A stretch of 64,000 nt of DNA from Planctopirus ephydatiae (GTDB lineage: Bacteria > Planctomycetota > Planctomycetia > Planctomycetales > Planctomycetaceae): assembly GCF_007752345.1 (NCBI RefSeq), contig NZ_CP036299.1:310001-374000 (forward strand), written 5' to 3'. The number at the start of each line of letters is the position of its first letter. Within the stretch, counting starts at the first letter, position 1. The position numbers were made by a program, and so were the translations under genes. Below are positions 45,261-54,098 of the stretch, piece by piece. The notes below the pieces were generated by a model. That model was given only the letters and a program-made list of their open reading frames with translations. It had not been told where the DNA came from and did no database searches.

Positions 45261-45857
45261 ATGTCGATTCTCGACCGCTCCACATTCTTCATCAAAGAGC
45301 ATGTGGGCATGATGAAACTGGTCGATCGCTACGATATCCACGACCCCGACACTAACGAAAAAATTGGCTTCGTCGAAGAGCAGCCGGGTCAACTCGTGAC
45401 TTACCTCAGGCTGCTCGTCAATAAACAGCTCATGCCCACCACGATTGTCGTGAGTGATCTCACAGACAACAGCGTCCTCTTTATCATTCACCGAGGCGTG
45501 TCGTTTTTCCGCCCCAAAGTCACCGTCAAAAGCCCGCAAGGCGAAATGATTGGTTACTTCCGGGCCAAGCTCTTTTCACTGGGGGGTGGCTTTTTACTCT
45601 TCGATGCCAACGATCAGCAGGTTGGCGATGTCAAAGGGGATTGGAAAGGCTGGAATTTCAAACTGCTCAGTGCATCTGGAGAAGAACTCGGCACCGTCAC
45701 CAAAAAATGGGCCGGCATGGCCAAGGAAATCTTTACCTCGGCAGATAACTACATCGTCGCACTCAGCCCCACGATTCAATCCAATCGCAGCCTCGCCACC
45801 TTACTGCTGGCTGCCGGCCTGGCGATCGATACGGTCTTTAAAGAAAGCAAAAACTAG
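45261..45857 (+). CDS. LURP-one-related / scramblase-like beta-barrel protein
   Basis: 198 residues from ATG 45261, with AAAGG 7 nt upstream. The beta-rich sequence (YDIHDPDTNEKIGFVEEQ, FRPKVTVKSPQGEMIGYFRAKLFSLGGGFLLFDANDQQVGDVKGDW) and a C-terminal hydrophobic helix (LATLLLAAGLAIDTVF) fit the Tubby C-terminal-like fold shared by LURP-one and phospholipid scramblase families. Bacterial members are common, but their function is unsettled. The final helix would anchor it in the membrane. It is likely a single-gene unit. Confidence 0.75.
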   Translation: MSILDRSTFFIKEHVGMMKLVDRYDIHDPDTNEKIGFVEEQPGQLVTYLRLLVNKQLMPTTIVVSDLTDNSVLFIIHRGVSFFRPKVTVKSPQGEMIGYFRAKLFSLGGGFLLFDANDQQVGDVKGDWKGWNFKLLSASGEELGTVTKKWAGMAKEIFTSADNYIVALSPTIQSNRSLATLLLAAGLAIDTVFKESKN

Positions 45858-45889
45858 CCGCTCAACCATCGCTGAATGTGATATGCAAA

Positions 45890-45920
45890 GTGCCATGCCT
45901 CGCGGCTTTGAGCGAGCATG
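45890..45920 (-). repeat. REP-like palindrome, diverged copy 6
   Basis: On the minus strand: CATGCTCGC, loop TCAAAGCC, GCGAGGCATGGCAC. Changes in the two arms partly compensate (TCG with CGA), so the hairpin is kept though the sequence has drifted. It lies 32 bp past the scramblase-like gene. Confidence 0.65.
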
Positions 45921-46025
45921 TCTAATGCATTCTTGCCAATGTTTCACATCAAATCGTACTTTGCCCGCAAGCTTGAGCTAGCACAACTTTCGCAGAAAGT
46001 CAGTGCGTGGTGTTGGTTGTTAAAA

Positions 46026-46055
46026 CATGCTTGCCCAGAGCTGCAAGCATGGCAC
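46026..46055 (+). repeat. REP-like palindrome, copy 7
   Basis: CATGCTTGC (46026-46034), loop CCAGAGCT, GCAAGCATG (46043-46051), tail GCAC. Identical to copy 4 over the hairpin. The gap 45858-46194 otherwise holds copy 6 and the terminator below. Confidence 0.88.
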
Positions 46056-46134
46056 AAAGTTCGCTCTTATTTCATGGAAAGTGTGTTACACCGGGTTTGC
46101 GACAAGGATCCGAAATCGGTTCGCATCCCATCAA

Positions 46135-46176
46135 CGAAACAAGGCCACCGGGATTCCTCCCGATGGCCTTGTTTCG
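46135..46176 (-). terminator. Long hairpin terminator of the inverse autotransporter gene
   Basis: A perfect 13-bp stem (CGAAACAAGGCCA at 46135-46147 with TGGCCTTGTTTCG at 46164-46176) is extended by an inner CGGGA/TCCCG stem. On the minus strand it starts 18 bp past the stop codon; the T-rich part lies in the stem (TTGTTTCG). It may also serve the plus-strand gene. Confidence 0.72.
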
Positions 46177-46194
46177 ATTTAGATTGCCAGTTGA

Positions 46195-49100
46195 TTATGG
46201 CGTGAAGGGATTGCCCGGCGAGGCGTTGAAGTTTCTGGGGAACCCGGCATTCGGGAAGATCCCATCGTTAGCAGTCGGAGTGAATGCTCCTGCACCATTG
46301 AGATTGGTTCCCACCGGTTGCGGAATACCCAGGCTGATAAAGCTGTTGTTCGCATTGATATCAGCAGCCGAACCTTCCATCTGGAAGATCTGTGCAAACC
46401 GTGTGGTGTTCGGCCCTAACAGGAATTCCGGGGCGTACGTCGCAAATCCAATCCCGGCGTTAATGCTGTTCCCCGTGTTATTGAAGAACCGCAGATCCAT
46501 CTGGGCCGTATCATCGAGGAAGATTCGATCCAGAGCAGGACCGCCGACTGCCGTCGAAGCGGGTTTGGCAATCACGTTACCAGCCGCATCTGTCTTACGG
46601 AAGGATGCCGTGCGGAAGTCGGACTGACGGTTACCCGTAAAGGTGTTCGTCTGGCCCAGACCTGCACCCACTGCTGCACCACCGATGTCAGCCACAACCA
46701 GCGAATCGGTACTGACGTTGATGAACAAACCATCGCCATCCACACCACTCTGGCCGTTAAATCGAACAGTGTTATTGTAGAAGTTAAAGTTTGTCACGGC
46801 ACTGGAGGTCACATCCATGTAATTACTGTAAGACCCAATCGCTGCGTTCGCACCAATCGGCAGGTTGGCTGCCGAGTTCCCTGTGGCCCGTGCACCAGCC
46901 GATGCTGCAAAGAACGCTGCAGGGTTGAACGGTGTGGCAACAGGTGCTGTTGGTTGTGGCAGATCGACATCGAAGAAGCGGTAACCGTTGACGTTGTTGA
47001 AGGCTGCAGAATCTGTCCCGGCATTGCTGTTGAGGAACACCCCATGGCGACCACTCCGTTCGATCGTATTACCATCGAACGTGAAGTTGTTGGCCGTATT
47101 CCCAAAGATGTCAATGTTCACTCCATTCAGGCCGCTATCCTGAACAATCGAATCTACAACGAAAGCCGACAGATTCGATGGACCTGCAGACTTGCTGGTC
47201 GAGCCCGTATTCTGCAGGTTGAGCCCGTGACCAGCGTTTCCAGTGACAAGCGTCTCGACCATCTGCAGGCCAACAATGCCACTGGTATCAAACTCGAACC
47301 CGTCTCCACCGTTGTTCTGGATGGTGGTATTCACACCCACGGCGCCAACCGAGACTGAACTCGTGCCACCACCAACGATGGAAATACCGTTGCCACCGTT
47401 CGGCCTACCCACAATCGCATTTGGCCCCGTGGGTAATGCACCAGTACCACCAATCAATGTGTCGTTGACATTGAGAATGATCGTATCGCCCTGCAACAGG
47501 CCGCTGATCCCGTCACCCACGTTGCTTTCGATCACCGTCTGGTTACCAGCGAGCAGGCCATCGCCCACGACGTTGATGTTGACAATTCCTGTACCCGTCG
47601 CCCCACCTGGATCGACAGAACCTGCGACAATCGCGATGCCGTCATCACCATTTCCGCGGATCGTCGATTGACCTGCAACCGAGTTGATCTCAGCCAGAAT
47701 CTGCGAACCAACACCCAGCCCGTCCAGAGCATTGAACTGGATGCCGTCACCCGTATTCTGCTGGACCGTGATGTTATTGAATGTCGAGCGAATTGCACCG
47801 GCAATATCGCCAAAGCCCGAGGCACTGTCTGTGGTTACAGAAATACCATTGGCTGTGTTCTGGTTGAATGTGCTGGTCAGCAGATTCGTCAGGAGCACAG
47901 CATCGGCATCACCATTGGTCTCCAGACCGTTCCCCGTGTTCAGGTTGACCTGGGTATTCGAAATGGTGAGGAAGTTCGCCGAGTTCGGGTTGGCAGCCAG
48001 GAAGTTCGTCGAAAGCTGCTGGGTAGGATCGGAAGGATCACTCCCCGTGTAATTGAACCGAATACCATCATTCCCGTTGTTCGAGAACGTCGACAACCGG
48101 GTGTTCGCAGTATTCGAATCGGTGATCGAGACTTCCATCAGCGAAGCATCGGCACGATTGATCTGCATACCGTTACCGGCATTGTTCGTGGCGGCCACCT
48201 GATCAAAGAAGCCGTTGACTTTTCCGGTGATCGTCGAGTTCAGCACAATCCCGTTGGCATTGTTCTGAAGCGCCGATTGGTTCCCCACAGGCAGAGGTGC
48301 CACGTTGAAATCAGGATCATCCGGGCTGGCAATTCCCACTGTCAGGAAGGAGTTGTCAGCAGCACTGCCATCCAGACCGTCCCCAGTATTCTGGCTGCTG
48401 GTGAGATTGTTAAACTGAGCAGTCACAATCGAGTTTTGTGTGAGTGCCAGATTCACACCATCACCTGTGTTACCACCCAGGATGGCATTACCAGCAATGT
48501 CTCGATTACTCTCAAAATTCATCCGGCCATCATCGCTACCCTGAATCGCAATCCCTGCGACTGTGTTCTGAATCGCGATATTGTCGAACGACGAAACCTG
48601 CATGATCGGCGCACCGGCGTCGCCGTCGGTCGCATACAGGAAGCCGTTCTGGTTGGCTGAAGCATTATTCCCGGTCACGATAATCGGATTGGCCAGCGTT
48701 CCCACGGTGGCTGTGCCATCCTGGGTGATCGCGAAGCCATTCGCATTGCCGGAAGCATCGTTGTTGATGACCGTCGCAGCCAGAACTGTCGTCCCGGCAG
48801 CTTCCAGCAACATGCCCGAATCTTCGTTCCCCGTGAACTGGTTGCGTGCCACAGTCGGATCAGCAGATCCGATAATCAGGTTGGCAGCTCCGTTGAGTCC
48901 CTCAAAGTGAAGACCGTTCGAATCGGTACCGACCACACCGTCTGTGTTATTGGCAAATGTGTTGGCGAAGATATTCGCATCAAGAGTCCCGCCTGCAGCT
49001 GTGATCTCCAGTGCCAGGCCGTCACCATTGTTCTGCGAGAAGACGTTATCTGTAATCGCAAAGCCACTGGCCGGATTATTGAAGTTGATATCACCACCAT

Positions 49101-50892
49101 TGGCAGTCAGTACGAAGCCGTCATCTCCGTTACGAGAGGCTCCAATTGTACTGTTTCCAGAGATCACGCCTTGCAGTTGGCCACCACCATTGGACTGCAT
49201 CTGGAAGCCATCGTCGCCGTTGCCAAAGGCAAAGTTGTCCGTCACAGCCACTTCCAGTGGACCGGCTGTATCAATAAAGGCACCATCAGCCGTGTTGTTG
49301 CGGAACGTGTTCTCTGAGAAGGTGCTGCTGGCTGTCCCAGTTCCTGTCAGATTGTTGAGCAGGACACCATTCAGGCCCCCGCTGAGAACGTTCCGGTCAA
49401 CGCGCACATCCTGATTATTGATACCAGCAATGCCGTTGGTGCCTGGCTGTGCCTGAATGTCAAAGCCCGAGATATCAAACCGCACATCACCCGTTGTCAG
49501 AGTGACCACATCACCAGGTGTTGTGTTCGTCAGGACTGGCAGTGCCCCGCCTGTGAAGCCGGGCATCTGGAATGTCCCACCACCCTGGGAAGGATCAATG
49601 GCAACTGTGTGGGTCACACTGGTGCTCCACAGCCGCTGAGTGTCACCACCAGCCGCAGGGTTGATCAGTGTTATCCCGGTATCCAGATTGGTGCTTGTCC
49701 CATCGGTTCGTGGGCGCACATAGATGAAGTCCACATCACCTTTGTTAGCCTGCAAAGCGGTGTAGTTCGCCAGACTGCTGAACTGATCTTCGAACGTACC
49801 ATTCCCCGGGCCCACCAGGTTGGGGTCGATGTGCGACACGAAGTAAGGATTACCATCTTCAGGATCGATGGCAAATTCCTGCGAAACCAGCAGGCGTTCC
49901 TGCACAGTCACGCGATAATTACGCATGACAGGATCACGCAGCCTGTCACGAACGCGTTTCTCCCGTGCCCATCGGCTGGGGAATCCATTCGGAATATCGG
50001 CAATCACCTGGATTTGAGCATTGGTACCAAAGGTATGATCATCAGTGAGCATGACGTTGATCGTGAGATCTTCGTTCACACGCTGCTGGAAACGACCACT
50101 CACACCAGTAAAGCTGCCCACATCGGTATTGGCGTAATAATACATCCCCACATAGCCGCTCATGCCGTAGCGACCAAGGATCGGGAATGGCCCACCGATC
50201 TCGGTATCGAAGCCTTTGTAGGCACTGTCCACCGAGCGACCACGATTCAACAGAATAAAGTTATCCTGGAATCCTGCGGCACCCAGAATCTGATTGGAAA
50301 TTTCCTCGTTATCTTCAACAGGCAAATAACCATTGACGCGCCAGTCGAGGTAACGGCCAATCGACTCGAAGCTCACGCCAAACTGATTGAATGCCTCGCG
50401 ATGACCATTATCAAAGTCGTACCAGCCCGAAACACCAAAGATGCGATCCAGCTCTGGCACAAACTGCCGATAGCCCACACCGACGTTCGCACCACCTTTA
50501 CCGCCATTGGTCATCAGACCACGGATATCAGTAAAGATCAGCGAGTTCTCATCACGGAAGAAGGGCAGGAACCCGCCGACGCTTGTATAGCCTTCGTCGT
50601 ACCCGTACAGCTGACCGCCACGAGCATCCACGCGGAAGATGGGATTAAAAATCTCATCAACACTCCGGAAACCAGGTGGTACCTGATTGCCGGGTGTTTG
50701 GACGACACCATAAGGAGCAGGTTCGGGCAAAGGAGCCGAGAATGTGGCCACCCCCGGAGCTTCTGAGCTGCTAGTCTCGGGTGAAAAATCATCCGAGATT
50801 CGAACCGTTCCGCTCTCCTGCGCCTGGGCTTGTCCGGCAACAGCGCCGCACACTGCCAAACCACACAGGAATCGTTTCGTTAAAACGTTCAT
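46195..50892 (-). CDS. Inverse-autotransporter-like protein with parallel beta-helix passenger
   Basis: 1565 residues from ATG 50892, with GGAG 6 nt upstream; an ATG five codons earlier is less likely. Signal peptide (LTKRFLCGLAVCGAVAG, cleavage near AQA). Residues about 85-300 form an outer-membrane beta-barrel of the inverse autotransporter (intimin/invasin) type: GANVGVGYRQFVPELDRIFGVSGWYDFD, FNQFGVSFESIGRYLDWRVNGYLPV. A linker (REKRVRDRLRDPVMRNYRVTVQERLLV, then PEDGNPYFVSHIDPN) leads to about 900 residues of right-handed beta-helix with many N-x-G-D-G-I/F turns (NNGDGL, NTGDGI, NGDDGF). In characterised inverse autotransporters the passenger is Ig-like, so this pairing is unusual outside planctomycetes. 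Probable surface adhesin or polysaccharide-binding protein. Confidence 0.85.
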   Translation of the reverse strand: MNVLTKRFLCGLAVCGAVAGQAQAQESGTVRISDDFSPETSSSEAPGVATFSAPLPEPAPYGVVQTPGNQVPPGFRSVDEIFNPIFRVDARGGQLYGYDEGYTSVGGFLPFFRDENSLIFTDIRGLMTNGGKGGANVGVGYRQFVPELDRIFGVSGWYDFDNGHREAFNQFGVSFESIGRYLDWRVNGYLPVEDNEEISNQILGAAGFQDNFILLNRGRSVDSAYKGFDTEIGGPFPILGRYGMSGYVGMYYYANTDVGSFTGVSGRFQQRVNEDLTINVMLTDDHTFGTNAQIQVIADIPNGFPSRWAREKRVRDRLRDPVMRNYRVTVQERLLVSQEFAIDPEDGNPYFVSHIDPNLVGPGNGTFEDQFSSLANYTALQANKGDVDFIYVRPRTDGTSTNLDTGITLINPAAGGDTQRLWSTSVTHTVAIDPSQGGGTFQMPGFTGGALPVLTNTTPGDVVTLTTGDVRFDISGFDIQAQPGTNGIAGINNQDVRVDRNVLSGGLNGVLLNNLTGTGTASSTFSENTFRNNTADGAFIDTAGPLEVAVTDNFAFGNGDDGFQMQSNGGGQLQGVISGNSTIGASRNGDDGFVLTANGGDINFNNPASGFAITDNVFSQNNGDGLALEITAAGGTLDANIFANTFANNTDGVVGTDSNGLHFEGLNGAANLIIGSADPTVARNQFTGNEDSGMLLEAAGTTVLAATVINNDASGNANGFAITQDGTATVGTLANPIIVTGNNASANQNGFLYATDGDAGAPIMQVSSFDNIAIQNTVAGIAIQGSDDGRMNFESNRDIAGNAILGGNTGDGVNLALTQNSIVTAQFNNLTSSQNTGDGLDGSAADNSFLTVGIASPDDPDFNVAPLPVGNQSALQNNANGIVLNSTITGKVNGFFDQVAATNNAGNGMQINRADASLMEVSITDSNTANTRLSTFSNNGNDGIRFNYTGSDPSDPTQQLSTNFLAANPNSANFLTISNTQVNLNTGNGLETNGDADAVLLTNLLTSTFNQNTANGISVTTDSASGFGDIAGAIRSTFNNITVQQNTGDGIQFNALDGLGVGSQILAEINSVAGQSTIRGNGDDGIAIVAGSVDPGGATGTGIVNINVVGDGLLAGNQTVIESNVGDGISGLLQGDTIILNVNDTLIGGTGALPTGPNAIVGRPNGGNGISIVGGGTSSVSVGAVGVNTTIQNNGGDGFEFDTSGIVGLQMVETLVTGNAGHGLNLQNTGSTSKSAGPSNLSAFVVDSIVQDSGLNGVNIDIFGNTANNFTFDGNTIERSGRHGVFLNSNAGTDSAAFNNVNGYRFFDVDLPQPTAPVATPFNPAAFFAASAGARATGNSAANLPIGANAAIGSYSNYMDVTSSAVTNFNFYNNTVRFNGQSGVDGDGLFINVSTDSLVVADIGGAAVGAGLGQTNTFTGNRQSDFRTASFRKTDAAGNVIAKPASTAVGGPALDRIFLDDTAQMDLRFFNNTGNSINAGIGFATYAPEFLLGPNTTRFAQIFQMEGSAADINANNSFISLGIPQPVGTNLNGAGAFTPTANDGIFPNAGFPRNFNASPGNPFTP

Positions 50893-51266
50893 CGGCTGCT
50901 CCAGCATCCTGCCAGATCGAGTCGTCGTTCATGGCTGCAACACGTGCGATCGACCGGGGAAGCCCCCGGCATCGGGCGTAGCGGTTTTAACGCTATTCGC
51001 ACTTGTCCTGTTTATTCGGCGTATGTCAGTTGCAAGGTTGAGGGATTGTGCCGTCACCACCGGGCATTTCGTTACATCCCGCAAACTCAATAGGCCTTGA
51101 ACCTGTGGGAAATGCGCGAAATCAGCAGGAAGCTCTCCAAATGCACCTTATCAGCATGCAGATGCGACTTTAGCTGCAGATTCTGCGTCTCGAGGCCACA
51201 GGCAAAAAGTGCCAGTCACACCACCCCGGACTGCGCTTTTCGTATGCCTGGCCTGATGAAGCCAAA
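50893..51266. other. Intergenic region, nothing recognised
   Basis: 374 bp upstream of the inverse autotransporter gene and downstream of the GH10-like gene. It should hold the promoter of the former. No hairpin or repeat stands out. Confidence 0.45.
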
Positions 51267-52739
51267 CTACGAATTCAGTTTCTTCAGCCGCTGAAAAATC
51301 TCTTTGGGCTGAGACTGTGCATCCCACAGACCACTATGCGGCAAAGAATGCGGGGTCGCATCGTTCAGGTGCTTCCACGTCACACCTACGACGGCCGGCT
51401 TCGCGATCAATAACTGCATGATCTGAGTCGCCCAGTCGGCTTGCTCGCTCTCGCTCGGGCCGTTCTTCCACAATCGTGGATCAACTCCGGTCTCGGTGGT
51501 TGTTTCGAGATCTGCAATTCCTGCCGACGGGCATGAAAGTGTCACGTGCAAAGGGATCCCTAGCCCACCCCACAGATCGATCAGCCTGGAAAAGTCGAGC
51601 AGATCTCGATGCTGCGTCGATGCCGGTTGATACCCGACCGCGATTTCCAGGTTGGCACCACTCAGGCCCACTCCGGATCGAACGAGGGCATCCACGGTCT
51701 GGATTGGCGAGAGTCGATGCTGACCCTTGGCCATGTAATCTCCCCATGGCTGATCGACTCGCAGAATCAGTTGGGATTCTTCATCAACCTGCCGGGCAAT
51801 ATCCAGCACTCTGGCAAGAAGTGCCAGTCGCTGATCTTCGGGTAACTTCAGCGCTCCACCCGTATTAAATCGAGTCGCGATCTCCCACAGTCTTACCCGG
51901 CCCTGGTACCGCAGCATCGCGGTTTCGATAAAATCGCAGATAAAGCTCTGCAGATTGAACGGATCATGTTCCCATGGTGCCAGCCAGCCAGGTAATCCGC
52001 CCGGGCCAAAATCGAGCAGTGGCCCGGCTCGAACCACCATCTTGCGCGATTCACACCACTCCAGTTGCTGATCGGTCAACTCCCACGAATAATCTCCTTC
52101 CTGGGGCTCGACTTCCTTCCAGTTCAGCCGCAGACAGGCGGAATTGAAAGGACTCGTAATCAACGACCAGTTCTCATGGGGAGCTGCATACTCGAGCTCG
52201 ATTCCCAGAATCGCCGGCAAGTGAGGGTACCGCTGCTGCCGGCTGGCCAGTGCCTGTCGTGAATATGCCTGGCCAAGTTCCTGAGCAGCGTCACAGGCGT
52301 TCACAATGGCTTGAGAAGCCATCTCACACATGCGGCCCAGGTCGTCTTCTAACACCGCTTGCCGAAAATGAGCCTGAGCCTGCTTCAGCAAATCATAGTA
52401 GTCGACAGGAATTCGCAGCCCTGATAACTCCCACTGAGATGCCTGATCGCGCAACTGCACGATCTTGCCGCGAGCCAGCTCCAAGGCCAGAACATAAGGT
52501 TCCTGCCTTTCCGGTAACGATCCTGTACAAAGCAGCAGCCGACCATGCCCCGCCACTGGCCAGGCAATATGAAACTTGCCACTCTCAGAAGTATTCCTGC
52601 GGCACCCAAGCACATTTCCTTCCACCTCCATACGGGAAGGAAAAATGCGACCATCCGGGCCAGCCAGATATCCGTGGTAGACTTCTGGCCAGTCTTTGAG
52701 GATCTCTTCGGAATCAACCACAAACCTCAGGAGCCCCAT
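51267..52739 (-). CDS. GH10-like TIM-barrel protein lacking catalytic glutamates
   Basis: 490 residues from ATG 52739, with GAGG 8 nt upstream; a TTG one codon earlier is in frame. No signal peptide is seen. Residues 1-140 form an N-terminal beta-rich domain. From about 175 the sequence follows family GH10 xylanases: SACLRLNWKEVEPQEGDYSW, ADQ-like LTDQQLEWCESRKMVVRAGPLL and a WE block. The acid/base of W-x-x-NE is replaced (WEIATRFN, residues 286-293), and the nucleophile of ITELD is replaced (HVTLSC, T401-L402 in the numbering from the TTG). Both catalytic glutamates therefore appear lost, pointing to a carbohydrate-binding or regulatory protein. The fold assignment is by motif resemblance only. 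Confidence 0.7.
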   Translation of the reverse strand: MGLLRFVVDSEEILKDWPEVYHGYLAGPDGRIFPSRMEVEGNVLGCRRNTSESGKFHIAWPVAGHGRLLLCTGSLPERQEPYVLALELARGKIVQLRDQASQWELSGLRIPVDYYDLLKQAQAHFRQAVLEDDLGRMCEMASQAIVNACDAAQELGQAYSRQALASRQQRYPHLPAILGIELEYAAPHENWSLITSPFNSACLRLNWKEVEPQEGDYSWELTDQQLEWCESRKMVVRAGPLLDFGPGGLPGWLAPWEHDPFNLQSFICDFIETAMLRYQGRVRLWEIATRFNTGGALKLPEDQRLALLARVLDIARQVDEESQLILRVDQPWGDYMAKGQHRLSPIQTVDALVRSGVGLSGANLEIAVGYQPASTQHRDLLDFSRLIDLWGGLGIPLHVTLSCPSAGIADLETTTETGVDPRLWKNGPSESEQADWATQIMQLLIAKPAVVGVTWKHLNDATPHSLPHSGLWDAQSQPKEIFQRLKKLNS

Positions 52740-53087
52740 CAATCATCCTCGCTGGCTGAGTCTCGAATGAGCATTCTCTTTTCGTGAGGCAGAAGTCGGT
52801 CAACGGGCCGCTCGCTGTGTTTTCTGCAGTCGATCTCGAAAGTGGTAAAACTCTTCGTGTGGAAATGGATTCAGCATCTGGAAATTGTATGTCAGTGCTG
52901 TTTGAGCCAGATCACTGGCAATTGAAATCCTCGCAACATATTGCGAAAGTCTAGTCCTCACTGGCACTTGGTTCAAGCAGTGACCATGCTGAAGAGAGAA
53001 CTCTCACTAACAGTTCGAGCTATTTCCCTCGGGTACTGCCCCATGTCTTCCATGATCTGTTCATCATTCATCGATTAAGCCGGTTGT
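52740..53087. other. Intergenic region, nothing recognised
   Basis: 348 bp between the divergent GH10-like and purC genes. No riboswitch-like structure or purine-box repeat was recognised before purC. Confidence 0.45.
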
Positions 53088-54020
53088 ATGACCAACAATT
53101 CCCAGCCTTTCAATTTCCTCCCTCACCCGGCTGTTACCCAAAGCCATCTCCCTGGCATGACACCCCGCCAGGGCAAAGTTCGCGATGTTTACGACTTTGG
53201 TGACCAGCTCCTTTTCGTCGCCACGGATCGCATCAGTGCCTTTGACTGGATCCTCCCCACAGGCATTCCCGATAAAGGAAAACTCCTCACGCAAATGAGT
53301 TGCTTCTGGTTTGATCTGCTGAAGGTTCGCCATCATCTGGTCTCCACCAACCCGGCGACATTGCCCTTACCCCCCGGAACAGACCTTTCCCAACTCAAAG
53401 GTCGCAGCCTCGTCGTACAGAAAACCAGAGTCATTCCCATCGAGTGTGTCGTGCGTGGCTATCTGGCCGGAAGTGGCTGGAAGGAGTATCGCGCTTCACA
53501 AACAATCTGTGGAATTTCACTCCCTCCAGGACTTGTCGAATGCGACAAACTCCCCGAGCCAATCTTCACCCCCGCCACGAAAGCCGAAAGTGGCCACGAT
53601 GAGAACATCTCGTTTGAACAGATGCAGCGGGATATCGATCCACAGCTTGCAGTAAAACTCCGCGACCTCAGCCTTTCCATCTACCGCCAGGCAGCCGATT
53701 ACGCCTTGAAAAAGGGAATCGTGCTGGCTGACACCAAATTTGAATTCGGCTTACTGGGCGACGAGATCATTCTCATCGATGAAGTCCTGACACCTGACAG
53801 TTCCCGCTTCTGGCCTCTCGATCAGTATCAGCCCGGCCAAGGCCAGCCTTCGTTCGATAAGCAGTTTGTTCGAGACTGGCTCGAAACCCAGCCTTGGGAC
53901 AAAAACTCCCCACCTCCCCCACTCCCGGAAGATGTCGTACTCCAAACCCGGGCCAAGTACGTCGAGGCCTTCGAACGACTGACCGGAAGCACTTTTGCAT
54001 CGAGTCAGACACACTCATGA
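53088..54020 (+). CDS. purC: Phosphoribosylaminoimidazole-succinocarboxamide synthase
   Basis: 310 residues, the longer PurC form. It couples CAIR, aspartate and ATP to SAICAR in purine synthesis. The ATP-binding start [57 protein letters not shown]-like block ([17 protein letters not shown]), [15 protein letters not shown] and [30 protein letters not shown] match throughout. ATG 53088 begins a short extension before the first conserved block. No other pur gene adjoins. The sensor kinase gene follows 78 bp later on the same strand. Confidence 0.96.
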   Translation: MTNNSQPFNFLPHPAVTQSHLPGMTPRQGKVRDVYDFGDQLLFVATDRISAFDWILPTGIPDKGKLLTQMSCFWFDLLKVRHHLVSTNPATLPLPPGTDLSQLKGRSLVVQKTRVIPIECVVRGYLAGSGWKEYRASQTICGISLPPGLVECDKLPEPIFTPATKAESGHDENISFEQMQRDIDPQLAVKLRDLSLSIYRQAADYALKKGIVLADTKFEFGLLGDEIILIDEVLTPDSSRFWPLDQYQPGQGQPSFDKQFVRDWLETQPWDKNSPPPPLPEDVVLQTRAKYVEAFERLTGSTFASSQTHS

Positions 54021-54098
54021 AACAGTCCTTTGACTGCATATGAGTCTTTGTGAAAGCTTCAACCTGCTCATGCACGGAGTCGGTGGAAAGATCTGCCC

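Noticed and set aside
47668-48660. A 330-codon plus-strand frame opposite the inverse autotransporter gene
   Set aside because: Mirror of the repeated N-G-D-G beta-helix codons; the similar frame at 49609-50766 is rejected for the same reason.
52740-53087. A purine riboswitch before purC
   Set aside because: No paired stems with conserved junction bases were seen.
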